This document shows, piece by piece, positions 44,723 through 55,997 of a stretch of DNA of 64,000 nt. The DNA comes from Auriscalpium vulgare (taxonomy: Eukaryota > Basidiomycota > Agaricomycetes > Russulales > Auriscalpiaceae): the NCBI GenBank assembly GCA_019915015.1, contig JAHBBC010000027.1:248001-312000 (forward strand), given 5' to 3'. Position 1 is the first letter of the stretch; each line of letters starts with the position of its first letter. The position numbers were made by a program, and so were the translations under genes. The notes below the pieces were generated by a model. The model worked only from the letters and a program-made list of their open reading frames with translations. It was not told where the DNA came from and searched no databases.

Positions 44723-46070
44723 CTACACGGTGCCCTGCCGCCGCCAGCGTCGCGATGGAGCGCGCTGCGCTCCGTCCAGAGTCGTGGCACCGAGCCGCGG
44801 ACCCTGAGGTACGTAGCTCTCAGCGTGGTACGATGCTCGAACGAGGTTGACGGCACTCACTTTTGTAGGCTGCCCGTGTGCACCGCGCGAGATTGCGCCC
44901 AACGTCCCGACTGTCCACCGCGCGGATAGGCAACACGCACGCCACGCGCGGGGCGGCGCATCCAGCGGATGTCGAGGCGGGCGCAGAAGCTAGCTCCGCA
45001 CTGCGCGAGCGCCAGCTATTCGAGTTGGGCGCTCGTCGTCATGTCGCTCGGGCAGTGTGATTGCCTGCCGGCAGCCGCAAGCCCTTGCACCTCGCGCTGC
45101 AGCCACGCGGCGGACAGTCGCACCTCGAGCGCAGGGTCACGGTCGACCGGGCGGCGCATCCGGGCCATGCGTTGGTCGGGAGTCGGGGTAAATCGTCGGC
45201 TGCAGGCGCAGGATCGCGTTGGCGTGCGCAGGGATGTGTGGGCATGGTCGAGGCAGGCGGGAAGCACGAGCGCATGTGAAAGCACGATGGTGAGTTGGCA
45301 TGGATTGCATGCAAATGATGAGGAAAGGCACTGACGGCTGCGAAAGAGCGCATTCGCGGAGACGGCGGGAGGCGGGAGGGCGTGCACCGTACAGTACCGA
45401 GTAGTAGTAGCACTGCTTTGCGAAATGGACGCGATTTGGCGCGAGCGGGTGGGCCAAGCAGCGCGAGTGTCTGCGCAAGTCGAAACGGTCACGTGGCATG
45501 TATGACGCTGAACGCCGCGTCGCCGCCACCGCGACCGAGCCCATCTCTCCTCGCACTGCGCTCCTATCGCCGGTGCTCAGTCTCATCGCAGCAACCGGCA
45601 CGCAGCCTTCCTGCGCCCCGACGAACTACAGCCGTCTCCACCCGAGAACGCCGACAGCTTTACTGACGGTAGCCAACAGGCTTGATGTACGCAACGCAGC
45701 TTGACAGGGCAAGCTGCAGCGTGTATCGCAGGCAGGCTACATCATGACGTCGCCAGGATAGGGCCGTGCCGCCCGCTCACATGATGAGGGCATCCGCAAT
45801 GTCTACCAGATTGCATGGTGCGCGATTTTTTTCTCGGATTGTCCATTTTTGTCGCGCGGCCTAACATCCGAGTCTCCCAACGATTCGAAGGTCTACGATC
45901 GCCGTCGCACCCGTCAGCAAACAATGGCAGCGACTCAGGCACGAAAGACGTGAGTCGCATTGTTTGATTTAGGTCCTAGAGCCGTCACGACCACACCAGG
46001 CTTTGGCCGCGCCAAGCTGCGAGGCGGCCATAATAGTCGCTCGCTTTCATTATTCCCCGTGTCTATTGTT
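44723..46070. other. GC-rich region, probably further decayed gene sequence
   Basis: Open frames on both strands are rich in A, R, P and C and show no motif. Some may be 5' parts of the CM1-like remnant. Near 45.8-46.0 kb the sequence becomes ordinary intergenic. Nothing else is supported. Confidence 0.3.
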
Positions 46071-46076
46071 ACTCAC

Positions 46077-46442
46077 GTATATAAAGCCTTGCAGCTGTCG
46101 CCTGATCCATCAACACACAGCCAGCCCCTCCAAGTGAGTGTACGCCATCTTTCACATCTACACGACGTCGGCCATGTACGGTCTGAAGAGTGGATGTATT
46201 CATCCTGTCACGACCGTGCACGTACCCGATACCTCTGTCTTGGCTAGGGCGGATGATAGGGGCTTTCGAAGTATGGATGCATTCGTCCTGTCGATGCGCC
46301 CCTTTCTGCCCACCCTGGCCCGTTGGGTTCTATAGCCGAAGCGTGGATGGATTCATCCTGTCGGCATAATTGCGCTGTCATGCCTTCTCAGCATTGCGAC
46401 CAGTATTGACGTTGACATCCGTTGCCAGGAGGCCCCGTCATC
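46077..46442 (+). promoter_or_regulatory. TATA box and triple repeated motif upstream of TET/JBP gene
   Basis: A TATATAAAG box lies at 46078-46086. Downstream, a motif resembling GAAGNRTGGATGNATTCRTC (with CTGTC after it) occurs three times, at 46189-46210, 46272-46293 and 46341-46363. Its core GGATGNATTCATCC is nearly palindromic. The last copy lies about 80 bases before the start codon. A GTGAGT at 46135 and a CCAG at 46425-46428 could bound a 5'-leader intron containing all three copies. Confidence 0.5.
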
Positions 46443-47864
46443 ATGCGTTCAGTACTCGAAGTTGATAAACTTCAATATCCAGTGAACGCCCCGTCGCAAG
46501 TCGAATTCTTGTCAACCCACTACATGGCAGCGGCGTTCAATAGGGTGTCTTGGGCGCTTGACGAAGACTCCGACGGTGAAGACGAGCCGACGAGCGCGTC
46601 CCTCGAGGACTGTCTGGACCTTGTGGAAGCGGTCAAGGCAGGGCTGGTCGCGGACCATCGAATCAAGATCGCGCCTCTCGATCTGGGACGCGTGCGCCCG
46701 GTCAGTCGTCGCCTTGCTAAGTCCACGCTACGCGCACAGGCCTACATCGACCGGCGAAGGCAGCAAACAGCCAACATGTCGAGCGAAATTTCCATCCACG
46801 CACATCTTCAACAAGATGGCAAGGGGAAGGTCTCTGTCATCAAGAGCCCCTACGTTGGCCGGAAAGGCCCATCCGCGGAGGATATATCTTTAAGAACTGT
46901 AGAGGCAGGTCGTGGGTAAGTGCCATCATATGGTCTACCTATGAAGACTAAATGCCTCCGCAGATCGGGCGTCAAAGTCTGGGACGCCTCGCAGCGGCTC
47001 ATGGTTCTACGGGCATGGACTCCCACGGACAGCCCTAGTATTCCGTGGATCAACACAGCTCTCATGGACGCCGCCGCACTTCTAGAAGGACTCCCCTCAT
47101 CCTTCACGCGTAACATGCGCGGAAATTTCAAGACTCACTGGTTCGCTCTCCATCGCGGCTCACAAACCGTAAGTTGGCCTCTCGTTTGTAACATCACAAA
47201 CTTACTGACAGACAGGCGCCGCGTCTCTCATCCTATTATCTCGAGCACAAAGACGTCGCGGATCTTATTCGCGAAAAGTTAGAAGGGGTCCGAGATTACT
47301 GTGAACGTGAGTACCCTCAGAGCACGCGTTGAAAGTACAAACATTGAGCAGATAAAATCAGGGATATTTCGGAACGAAGCGCCAAGACTTCACGGCCGCT
47401 ACACAGAAACCATGGACTGGATTGCGACGAACACGGGATGTGAGGCCCTGTTTTACCCCTTCGCCTCGTTTGCCTTCAACATCGGCGAAGTCTCATGTCG
47501 CCGACATGTCGACTTTTTTAATCTGGGACCGGGCTGGTGCATGATCATACCTTTTGGCGATTTCGACCACCAACAAGATTGCCGACTGGTGGTCGAAGAG
47601 CTGGGACTGGAGTTCGAAGTCGCCGCAGGAGTACCCATTTGGATCCCATCTGCTACTTTCCACCATTACAACACCATCCTCGTCTCTCGCGGGGTTCGGT
47701 ACTCATTCACGGCATGGACGAGCGGGTCACTCTTCCAATGGCGCGATCTGAACGGGCGTGCAGTCAACCAGCTTAGCTCGGAGGAACGCCGGCAATACCT
47801 GGCAAGTCTTGCGGACAGATTGATCGAAGGCGTGCGGATGTTTCCCCTCAGGTCGGAGGCATAG
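46443..47864 (+). CDS. TET/JBP-type 2-oxoglutarate/Fe(II) dioxygenase
   Basis: Four exons (46443-46915, 46964-47168, 47216-47306 and 47362-47864) give 423 residues. The C-terminal half is a fungal TET/JBP double-stranded beta-helix. H305 and D307 (CRRHVDFFNLGPGWC) form the HxD iron motif. IPSATFHHYN supplies the distal histidine (H357 or H358), and R369 in GVRYSF would bind 2-oxoglutarate. All expected catalytic positions are present. Family members oxidise 5-methyl-pyrimidines in DNA, and fungal copies are often expanded alongside transposons. The N-terminal ~250 residues have no recognised domain. It lies 870 bases from the 3' end of an intact Helitron ORF. Full length and clean splice sites suggest an active gene. 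Confidence 0.85.
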
Positions 47865-48731
47865 CATAGCATGATACATGTATCGATAGCAATGTGTAAA
47901 ATAAAATATACGTGCTCAGAGCAGTGCAATCGAGGGCGTTGGCATAGCCCGCACGCCTCGCGAGATGCGCCATGCCAGTGGTAAGGTGCGCGCCGCCTCC
48001 GCGCAGTGCCGCCCGGTCGATGTAGGCACATAAACTCGTTCCATTCGGTGCCCCCAGGATTGTACGGAGAACAGAGAGGTATGTACTCTAAGCACATAGC
48101 TGCCAGTGCCCCGCCCGCTCTCTGCGGGGCCGCCGGGTCCACGTGCCCTCCTCGCTCGTCTCTTGCTTGTTGCCGCCACGCACCCGTTGTCATCTTCATC
48201 GCTGCCAGGCGGTCGTCGTCATCGTCACCAGGGTCCTCACCGCACCGACACGCTCGCGCTGGTTGTCTATGTCAACACGCACCCGTCTCTGCCGCGTCTT
48301 CACTGTACGCCTGGCTTTTGTTCTCCCATCGGCCGCCCAAACTCCTTCTCCGGATTCTCATCCTCTTTGTCCATCCCCCTCCTCCGGCTTCGAGGGCATT
48401 GTGCTAGTTCTCGCCGATACCGATGTCTTGACTGGGTACCTAGACTGCTTGAGCTGCTTGAGCTGCGGGGGCTGTGCACATGCGGTGCGGGTATGGTTTT
48501 CTGTGGCAGTGACAGAATTATCGATGCCGGCGGTGGTGTTCGACGAAGGGTGTGAGGGCGAGCGGGTGAGCAGGTTGGACGGCACGCGTCGGCGGGGCAT
48601 GCCCGTTGAAAGAGGTCCCGGATGTCGACGCAGCGATCGTGAGTCGCAGATCCCTCATCCGCACGCACATGGACGTTTGCCACCATAGGGCTCGAGGGCG
48701 TGAACTACAGGACCGTATTCAAACCATGCGC
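47865..48731. other. Spacer between TET/JBP gene and Helitron ORF
   Basis: Starts with an AT-rich 3' end (TGTAAAATAAAATATACGTG near 47896), then GC-rich sequence with no supported gene. The Helitron 3' terminus (a hairpin followed by CTRR on the minus strand) should lie here if the element is complete. I could not pick it out by eye. Confidence 0.4.
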
Positions 48732-51700
48732 TCACAGGATGGTACCCAAACCATTCATTAGGTCGGCCTCATACGTCAACTTCGTCTTCCGCTCTAGATC
48801 GGACAGTCGCTCGAACTCTATGGCAAATTCGTGACTAAGTCTTTCCGATATCTGGTTTGCGGGGAACCACCGCAAGATGGCTAGTCCCTTTAAAGTGCGC
48901 ACCCTAGACAGCATGACGTATCGACTTTGAAGGCTCCTGCAGCCAGCGATATCCACTATGGCATAGTCCAGCGAACGGCCTTGGCTCTTGTAGTCCGTAT
49001 AGGAGTATGCTGGCAGGACAGGTAACTGCTCTCGAGTTATGGATCTGGTGATGTTATCTGACGCAGTATGATGGAACGACCTTCTCGTAGTGTGCACAGG
49101 TACAACGTCTTCGGGAAGTCCGGGACAAGAAAGGCCACATCCGGCGATAAACACGTACACGCAATCTGCGTACCGACAGCCCCCGGGGCCCTCCGTATAC
49201 TTGACATCTCTAACGATCCCTTCCGATCCATTTACGATTCCGTGAGTAATATCCATATTCTCTAATATCATCACCTTCATGCCGATGAACAGCGGTAAGG
49301 AGCCCAACAGGTCATCACTCAATGTTGAACCTACCAAGCGTAGCTCCCTCTCCAGCCGTTCGCCAACCGCCCTTCGATTAGCCCTGTCGCGGGCGAAATA
49401 CCTGAACAGACTCTGAGACGTTTGTCGAGCCTTAGTTAACGATACACGCTCGTTGATCGCGTCCCGAATATTCTTTGTAGCAACAATAACAGGTGCGTCC
49501 CTAAATGCCTCTACCTCTTCAGGGTGGTACTTAAGGAGATTCTCCAGTTGACGACCCAAAAGCACCGTGTAATCAGAGGGATTGCCAAAAACTGCTCGGT
49601 CTGTGCCCCGCCCCAGTCTAATTCTAGCAACTAAAGCAGCGTACTGAGGATCTTCATGCTGCCGCCAGTTCTTCCTCAGCTCGATCACTTTGTCAACCTG
49701 CCTCCAGATGTGGATACCATTGACAGCTTTCTGTCCGTTAACAGTGGTCAGTGCTGTCGTCGATCCCGTAAGTAAACTTTGAGAGAAAAGACTCTTCATT
49801 TGTACAGGTTTCAGCTGACCGAAATCGCCTAGAAAAACAACGTTGACTCCTCCAAACGGTAAGCCATCTGCATTATTCGGGTAGCCTTTAGCCTGAGCGA
49901 GTCTCTCAGACACCTGCGACAGGAAAAAGGCGGAAATCATCGATACCTCGTCTATTATCAGCCAGTCTACTCCGACCCATGCTTCCATGAGTTCCTTTTC
50001 GCGCTTCTTGAACTCACTGCTGGGAAGAAATGTCAACGCGTGAACCGTGTACCCAGAGATCAAAACAGCAGCAATGCCTGTAGGTGCGCCAATGAACAGC
50101 CTTTGAGTCATCTGCAGTTTAGAGAACAGGGTTCGAATAGCCTTAATGAGGTGACTTTTTCCGGTGCCTCCAATTCCTGACACATAAAGCAAGAACTGAT
50201 TCGCCGAGCCAGACTGTACGTGATTCGAAATCATGCGAACTGCTCGCTCTTGCTCCTCGTTGCCTAGAATATTTAGCTGATCCAGTACATCATCTAGGAT
50301 GGACACGCCCTCGCCGCCGGCACAACTTCTGCCATCGACTGCACCATCCGGTTGATCCAGAACCAATTGATCGATGTATGTATCAGCATGTCCTTCCGAT
50401 CGACGAAGATTATTATTATCATTAGAGTCGTCGATAATCTCTCGAGCCACCGGGCGTTTCGTACGTTTCAAGCCTTTCATAATGTTTGCCTGCAATTCTT
50501 GCTCCTCAGCAGATCCGTAACCGCAAGGAGAAATGCCCGCAGCATCCGAGGCCATATTTGTGGTGAGCGTATTGGCAACAATCCCAGCGCGCTGCAGAGT
50601 GTCCAGACATTGGATAATACGCGCACGGTCACGGCTGGCAGCAGGAACACCGGGTACAAGGGGTTCGTCGTCCCCGTTCTCATACTGCGCGGGTAGTAAT
50701 ATAGTATCTAGCAGAGAGTCCGCTCGCTCGGCGAGCTCTGATAAGGCATCTCCTTCTGGCCCATCAACATGCATCCCACCGGAGCCTTCAATCAAACTAT
50801 CGACAGCGCCTTGCCTTCGAGCGGTGTCGTAGGCAACTCGCGCATCTCGACATTCACTCTCGACATGGATATTACCAATTAATCTTAACGCAGAATCGGG
50901 AAACGCATATTCTTCAAAGGCCTCGGTCCAACTTTGTCGGCGGTCCTTCAAGTCATCAAGCACACGCCAAGGCTTGAACAAGATCAACATAGCCCGACAC
51001 CAAAGCTCCCTTTCTTCATCCGTACGATCCCTACGAGGTATATTGGGCCCCAGCAGGACAGGCACGAACCTAGAAATCCGGAGACGCGAAACGTGCGTGC
51101 CGAATAAAGGGTGAACTTCCGACAAAAATCTGACGCGCTTAGCACCTCTCCCGCCGTCTTCAACCTCGCGCTCATCGCCCTCACCTTCATCTAAATTGCG
51201 ATCGACACCTCCTTCGTCAGCAACCCGCGACGGCGCTGCCATAAACATGCGATGCACTAAGGCAGCATGCTCCCACACGGTGAGAGCTTCAAAATTCGGA
51301 TCGTCCGATCGCATCGTATAATCGGCAATAAAACTGCTTATACCTACGTTGCCATTCGATATGGACAGTACAGCATCAGTACCGCCGTCTCCCTCAGCCG
51401 GTGTGGTTTCAGAGAACATAAAATCCTCGTCCCGGTCAGTAACGATCGGATCCTCGGTGTAATCACCTGACAGACTCTCCGCAACACAGAGTCCTTCCAA
51501 GCGCGCTACATAGCGGTCGAGGTCTCCCCAGTGCAATATTTTGAAACGATCGCTGCTGTAGTGGTCTCCACCACCGACTAGGTAGGACATGACTTGCTGG
51601 TGAGACATCTCATCCGATCCCATAATAGCATTAACCGTCTTCGTCATGAGACTTTTATGGACCGTGCCTACATCCACCCCGCTACCCGGAGGATGAAGCT

Positions 51701-54700
51701 TTGCGGTACGCTCAACAGCACACAGCAATGCTTTGAGCCCCAAATGCAAAGGTAGGGACGATTTAGTCACATAATCCGTAACATAAAACACTAACGCCTT
51801 CGCCGCCTCGCCAGAACCGATAAACTTTATATCCATATTACTTCGCAACAGGAATATAACAATGTCGTTAAAGTTGTTTATCCAGGGATGCAAGCGTCGA
51901 AGCAAGATGGATTGTGTTTCAGGATCGAGCTCCGTCAACGCTCTAGTCTGGCCGCTAATCCTCATCCGACAATGAGCATCATCGCGAGGCTCCCCTCGCT
52001 TAAGGCTTTTCCAGCAAGTCTCATGGTGAGTGTGCCAATTACATACGATGGCAAGCTCCTTAACAAATTCCCTAAACGCCTCGCGAAATTGCTCGAGCTC
52101 TGTTGCAGACATATCGGCAGCAACTTTCGGCGGGGCGTCTATCCTAGGATCGAAACCCGGCAAGGCGTCCGGTTTCACGACTGCCGGAGATCTGTACAAG
52201 ACGCTGGACATCCCTGGAAGTTCGCATTGAATTACAGACTCCACCCATCGGAACATATCCGTCTTGAATACGGGGTCCTCGGCAAGTTTATTTCTTAGAG
52301 CTTGCGGCGATAGATTTCCTTTTAACCATACCAGCATATGACAGTGAAGGGACCCACGCCCTTGCGCCTCAACGGTCCCATAGTACGCTTCGCAGACTCC
52401 AAACAGTCCAGGCCGATCATCTCCGTACCGAAGAACCAGCCGGATGAAAGCCTTCATGGTGATATCAAAAAACGCGGCGGCCGCGGCAGGATTTTCCGCA
52501 ACCTGTTTAGCCCTCTCATAGGCAGACAAACCTCGGAACGACGACGTGGGCTGCCCACACAAGACATGCAATAGCTCGGAATGTATATCGGACGGGTTCA
52601 AAGTTATGAAGAGAGCTGGACAGCCGTAAGTTTTGATCAACGCACGAATCTCGTTGCGCATGTTAATCTTATATCCTGTACTCCCTCTGAGGTCTTTTGC
52701 AACGGCGCGAAATTCATTCAGCAAGCGGACCATATCCTTCTCTTGTCTACTGATAGGGACGGCGTGCTTATCTGCATGCCATTTTGCGCACATCTCTCTC
52801 AATATATCCTCTGACGACAATAGCTGGGCACAAAGTCTCTTGTATCCAGCATGGTTCACCTTGAATCGCACGTTACGTGTCGAGTCCAACTTCTGGATAA
52901 TGTTCCAGCCCACAAACGGAAAGGCTTGATCGCGCTGAAAAGGTGAGTCGTACAATAGCAGAAGATTCCTCATCTGCCGCTCGAAACTAATCACCTGCTC
53001 ACGCTTTCTGAGCTCGTTATTGAATCCTCCGATCCCGAAAGGGTCCAATTGTGGAAATACAAAGGTCAACATACGAGGATCGCGGTCAGGAAACAAACGG
53101 CCATCCCCGCGGACTGTAAGGTACGGCTTTCCACCCAAACACCAGCGCATCGCATCCGCCTTTGAAGCATTGGTACTGAGACCAGTGCGATTACTAGACA
53201 CGAAACCGATAGTCTCCAAGAGAGCTTCGTCCGGAGGTATGTCCACAAACGCGTCGCCTCTGTCAACATACCCAGAGTTGACAATATTTGTACGCGCCGA
53301 CTGGGCAGGGCTGAGCCAACGGATTTCTATCGCAGCCGTTAACCTAGGCAGCATAGGGTTACCGGGACCCACGATAGCATCCAGATTGGCGGCACTATAC
53401 GAGACGCCGCCCTCCTTGTAGAAGATATTATGTTCGGTAAGGAACTTCAGCATAGTCTCGACACGATTTCGCGTAACAAACACAGGTCTCAATTGCGGCA
53501 GGTTCCGAACGTCCGGCACAACGCCGGCAGATACAAAGACGACGCATATACTAAAATCAAGCTCGGCCGGTGACGGAGGCAGAAAGGTATGCAATTTGCC
53601 GACATCTTGCGGAATGATAGCGACATTCCCTTTATTGAACCTCTGCTGCGCTCCGGGAATCCCTGACGTCCCTTCATAGGTCATAGCCACCCGTGTCGCT
53701 CGACAGGCAGATACCAACTGCAGCTCATGGAGGGTAGCTGACTTAAAGGCTTCTGTGACAGTATCAGGCAAACGCTCTCGTGCATACCACTGAAAATTCG
53801 CAAGACTATCGCGCGGCTGCTTGCCTCGAGCAAGCGCACGCCGACATTTGGAGCAGACATCAATATCACCAAGCTCCCTCACAGAATGCATGCCGTGGTG
53901 GCACAGAAACGCGCGCTGATAAAGCTCAAAATCATACTCTTCTGGCCATGCGAAAGAAGGTATGTGCTCGTTCTGAAGGACCTCAAGCGGGACATCGTCA
54001 ATCCCCACGGTCAACAGCTCATCAGAGAATTTCCGTTGACCGCACACCGCACACGCGCAATACACCCATCGATCGGGTTTCATGTGCTCCTGGTACTCTC
54101 GTATAATGGTGAGTCGCAGTTCCTCGGATGCGAAATAGGGAAATGGGAACTCATCCGACGGTGCAGACGGTGGGGACGGTTCAAGGGACAGCGGCTGCGG
54201 AACACGCGGACGACGCGGGCGTCGGGGTGCCGGCGGAACCACAGGCTGCACAGGGCGACTCTGCGCACCCTGGGTCATGCGCTCATACCGCACAGGAGAG
54301 AACAGGTAGCAGATTGAATTACAGGAAACCTGGCATGCATGAGCACCCAGCAAACTCACAACCTCGGCTTTCAAAGCCGAACTAGAAACAGAACATCCAT
54401 GCAGTCTAGCCATCACGAGTAGGTCAGACCGTGTCCAACGGGAATATCCAGCAAGAAGCACGTTGAGTGCTGGTGTCCTGACCCATATCGTGCCCGACGA
54501 TATGTGAGGCAGTACCGAATCCGACACGTACTCATGCGGCACCGTGGTCAAATAAGAATACCACTGTTCAATTAGAGCCATTCTTATTGGCACGCCAAAG
54601 GCGGCAAAGACGGAAGCATCCCCAACAAAGTCATCCGGTATCAGAAATGCGACACGCCTCGCTACACGGCCGTCCGTATCGTGCGCCCTATGACCAGAAG

Positions 54701-54960
54701 CAACAACTCTTTGACCATTCTGACCAGCGTCAGCAGACCTCGGACCATCAACAGAGCGTCCGGCAGTAGAAGCGGCCTGACTGTCATGATCGAGCGCGCG
54801 ATCGGACCACCCAGCTGCTGACGCAGCCTGTGACGATCCCACGACGCGCGCGTCTAACGACCGTCTAATACGACCCCGAGAAGTCATAGAATGAAAATTA
54901 GCGGAGAGCGGCGAGAGTCAACGATTAAGTACCCCCCAATCAAAAGGTGATGATTCAGCA
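48700..54960 (-). mobile_element. Helitron, termini not resolved
   Basis: The extent given covers the ORF and its immediate flanks. A complete Helitron begins with TC and ends with a hairpin plus CTRR, inserted between A and T. The right flank from about 55050 belongs to dispersed repeat R5, so the 5' end probably lies between 54888 and 55050. The 3' end probably lies between 47900 and 48731. Confidence 0.6.
48732..54887 (-). CDS. Helitron Rep/helicase protein, apparently intact
   Basis: One uninterrupted frame of 2051 residues encoding the replication protein of a rolling-circle (Helitron) transposon. The N-terminus has cysteine pairs near residues 276-350 (CACAVCG, DVCSKCRRAL). The HUH relaxase domain shows GRGSLHCHMLVWLKG at about residue 846 and the two-tyrosine region FYVTDYVTKSS near 1031. 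The C-terminal helicase has Walker A GGTGKSHL (about 1572), Walker B IIDEVSM (about 1642), GDFGQLKP (about 1682), YKSQGRSLDY (about 1962) and YVMLSRVRTL (about 1988), the Pif1-family order. No stop or frameshift interrupts it, so it may be recent or active. It lies on the strand opposite the neighbouring TET/JBP gene. Confidence 0.95.
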   Translation of the reverse strand: MTSRGRIRRSLDARVVGSSQAASAAGWSDRALDHDSQAASTAGRSVDGPRSADAGQNGQRVVASGHRAHDTDGRVARRVAFLIPDDFVGDASVFAAFGVPIRMALIEQWYSYLTTVPHEYVSDSVLPHISSGTIWVRTPALNVLLAGYSRWTRSDLLVMARLHGCSVSSSALKAEVVSLLGAHACQVSCNSICYLFSPVRYERMTQGAQSRPVQPVVPPAPRRPRRPRVPQPLSLEPSPPSAPSDEFPFPYFASEELRLTIIREYQEHMKPDRWVYCACAVCGQRKFSDELLTVGIDDVPLEVLQNEHIPSFAWPEEYDFELYQRAFLCHHGMHSVRELGDIDVCSKCRRALARGKQPRDSLANFQWYARERLPDTVTEAFKSATLHELQLVSACRATRVAMTYEGTSGIPGAQQRFNKGNVAIIPQDVGKLHTFLPPSPAELDFSICVVFVSAGVVPDVRNLPQLRPVFVTRNRVETMLKFLTEHNIFYKEGGVSYSAANLDAIVGPGNPMLPRLTAAIEIRWLSPAQSARTNIVNSGYVDRGDAFVDIPPDEALLETIGFVSSNRTGLSTNASKADAMRWCLGGKPYLTVRGDGRLFPDRDPRMLTFVFPQLDPFGIGGFNNELRKREQVISFERQMRNLLLLYDSPFQRDQAFPFVGWNIIQKLDSTRNVRFKVNHAGYKRLCAQLLSSEDILREMCAKWHADKHAVPISRQEKDMVRLLNEFRAVAKDLRGSTGYKINMRNEIRALIKTYGCPALFITLNPSDIHSELLHVLCGQPTSSFRGLSAYERAKQVAENPAAAAAFFDITMKAFIRLVLRYGDDRPGLFGVCEAYYGTVEAQGRGSLHCHMLVWLKGNLSPQALRNKLAEDPVFKTDMFRWVESVIQCELPGMSSVLYRSPAVVKPDALPGFDPRIDAPPKVAADMSATELEQFREAFREFVKELAIVCNWHTHHETCWKSLKRGEPRDDAHCRMRISGQTRALTELDPETQSILLRRLHPWINNFNDIVIFLLRSNMDIKFIGSGEAAKALVFYVTDYVTKSSLPLHLGLKALLCAVERTAKLHPPGSGVDVGTVHKSLMTKTVNAIMGSDEMSHQQVMSYLVGGGDHYSSDRFKILHWGDLDRYVARLEGLCVAESLSGDYTEDPIVTDRDEDFMFSETTPAEGDGGTDAVLSISNGNVGISSFIADYTMRSDDPNFEALTVWEHAALVHRMFMAAPSRVADEGGVDRNLDEGEGDEREVEDGGRGAKRVRFLSEVHPLFGTHVSRLRISRFVPVLLGPNIPRRDRTDEERELWCRAMLILFKPWRVLDDLKDRRQSWTEAFEEYAFPDSALRLIGNIHVESECRDARVAYDTARRQGAVDSLIEGSGGMHVDGPEGDALSELAERADSLLDTILLPAQYENGDDEPLVPGVPAASRDRARIIQCLDTLQRAGIVANTLTTNMASDAAGISPCGYGSAEEQELQANIMKGLKRTKRPVAREIIDDSNDNNNLRRSEGHADTYIDQLVLDQPDGAVDGRSCAGGEGVSILDDVLDQLNILGNEEQERAVRMISNHVQSGSANQFLLYVSGIGGTGKSHLIKAIRTLFSKLQMTQRLFIGAPTGIAAVLISGYTVHALTFLPSSEFKKREKELMEAWVGVDWLIIDEVSMISAFFLSQVSERLAQAKGYPNNADGLPFGGVNVVFLGDFGQLKPVQMKSLFSQSLLTGSTTALTTVNGQKAVNGIHIWRQVDKVIELRKNWRQHEDPQYAALVARIRLGRGTDRAVFGNPSDYTVLLGRQLENLLKYHPEEVEAFRDAPVIVATKNIRDAINERVSLTKARQTSQSLFRYFARDRANRRAVGERLERELRLVGSTLSDDLLGSLPLFIGMKVMILENMDITHGIVNGSEGIVRDVKYTEGPGGCRYADCVYVFIAGCGLSCPGLPEDVVPVHTTRRSFHHTASDNITRSITREQLPVLPAYSYTDYKSQGRSLDYAIVDIAGCRSLQSRYVMLSRVRTLKGLAILRWFPANQISERLSHEFAIEFERLSDLERKTKLTYEADLMNGLGTIL

Positions 54961-55049
54961 ACCAAAAGGATTAGCAAGCATTACAAAGAGCGGGCAAAAG
55001 GCATTTGAAATTCACCACCAAAGAATCGCGACTGTGACGGTCACACTTT

Positions 55050-55580
55050 ATCGATGTCACAAAATGAACTGAAGACCTGGCCTAGCGGACCAGGAACCAT
55101 CGCCACGACTCGCTCTGGGCTTCTCCTCGCGCACTCTGTCCTCTGGTTGTCAAGTGGGCCGGGAAGCAAGCTTCAATCTGAGCTCAAGCCGTGGTCGGCG
55201 GAACGGCCGCTGTCTGGGTGGGTCGTGTTGGGTTTCGGCGCTCGGTGTTGGGGCCACACAGGTGCGTCGCAGCCTCTCGGCTCGCGGCTCATACTGACGT
55301 GGTGATTGAGGTAGCGCCGTACATCTACGCCTTTCAACGCTTGCGCGCCGTCCCAAATGCCAGCCGTAGCACGACCAAGACACGTCGGGAGACCCAGGGA
55401 CGATAAACGTAGCGTGCCATGGGCAGCGACGACGCTCACTCGAAGCTATGTCGCTGAATCGATTGGCGCAGGAAGCCGTCACTCACGACAAGATCAGCGA
55501 TCTAACACACCCCACGAGCACGTATCATTAATGTACGTTTCTCGCCACACTGGTCATTCGAGGGCGCTTCGTTCAACTGC
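55050..55580 (+). repeat. Dispersed repeat R5, long copy
   Basis: Matches 33085-33700 inverted and 13050-13330 direct. Landmarks are 'TTCGGCGCTCGGTGTTGGGG', 'CACACAGGTGCGTCGCAGCC' and 'ATTGGCGCAGGAAGC'. It abuts the 5' side of the Helitron, so it may mark the insertion target. Confidence 0.55.
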
Positions 55581-55997
55581 ATCACTTATCCAGATACTCG
55601 GGCGATGAACGGCGCATGCCCGCTCTGCCACGGGACAGCCTCGGCTCGAAGCAAGCCACCACGTCACTTTCGTATGTCTCGCCACACTGATTACGGGACT
55701 CCGTTTTGATGGAAGCAATAGTCTAGGGCCGCGTTCTTATTTTGGCGTGCGGCGTGGGCCGCCGTAGCTCTGTTGTTTACTGCCGAGTGCCACGACAAAT
55801 TGAATACTTCCTGGCTATTCACGTGGCTGAGCACGTCTTATTAGAGACGCTCGGGCCACAGAGACGGGCCGCAACGACGTGGCCGCATGTGGCGCGCGCC
55901 CCACCTGGACATATATAAGAGCCGCTATCCATCAAGCAACATCCCACCACCACCACTCTTCCCTCTCGCACTGCATCATTCTCTGACGAAATCTTCA
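55581..55997 (+). promoter_or_regulatory. Upstream region and TATA box of third F-box gene
   Basis: A TATATAAG box at 55913-55920 lies 77 bases before the chosen ATG, followed by a CATC-rich leader. No other feature was identified in the preceding spacer. Confidence 0.55.

Noticed and set aside
48000..48731. Helitron 3' end (hairpin plus CTRR)
   Set aside because: Several short palindromes exist, but none is clearly followed by CTRR and T, so no terminus is claimed.
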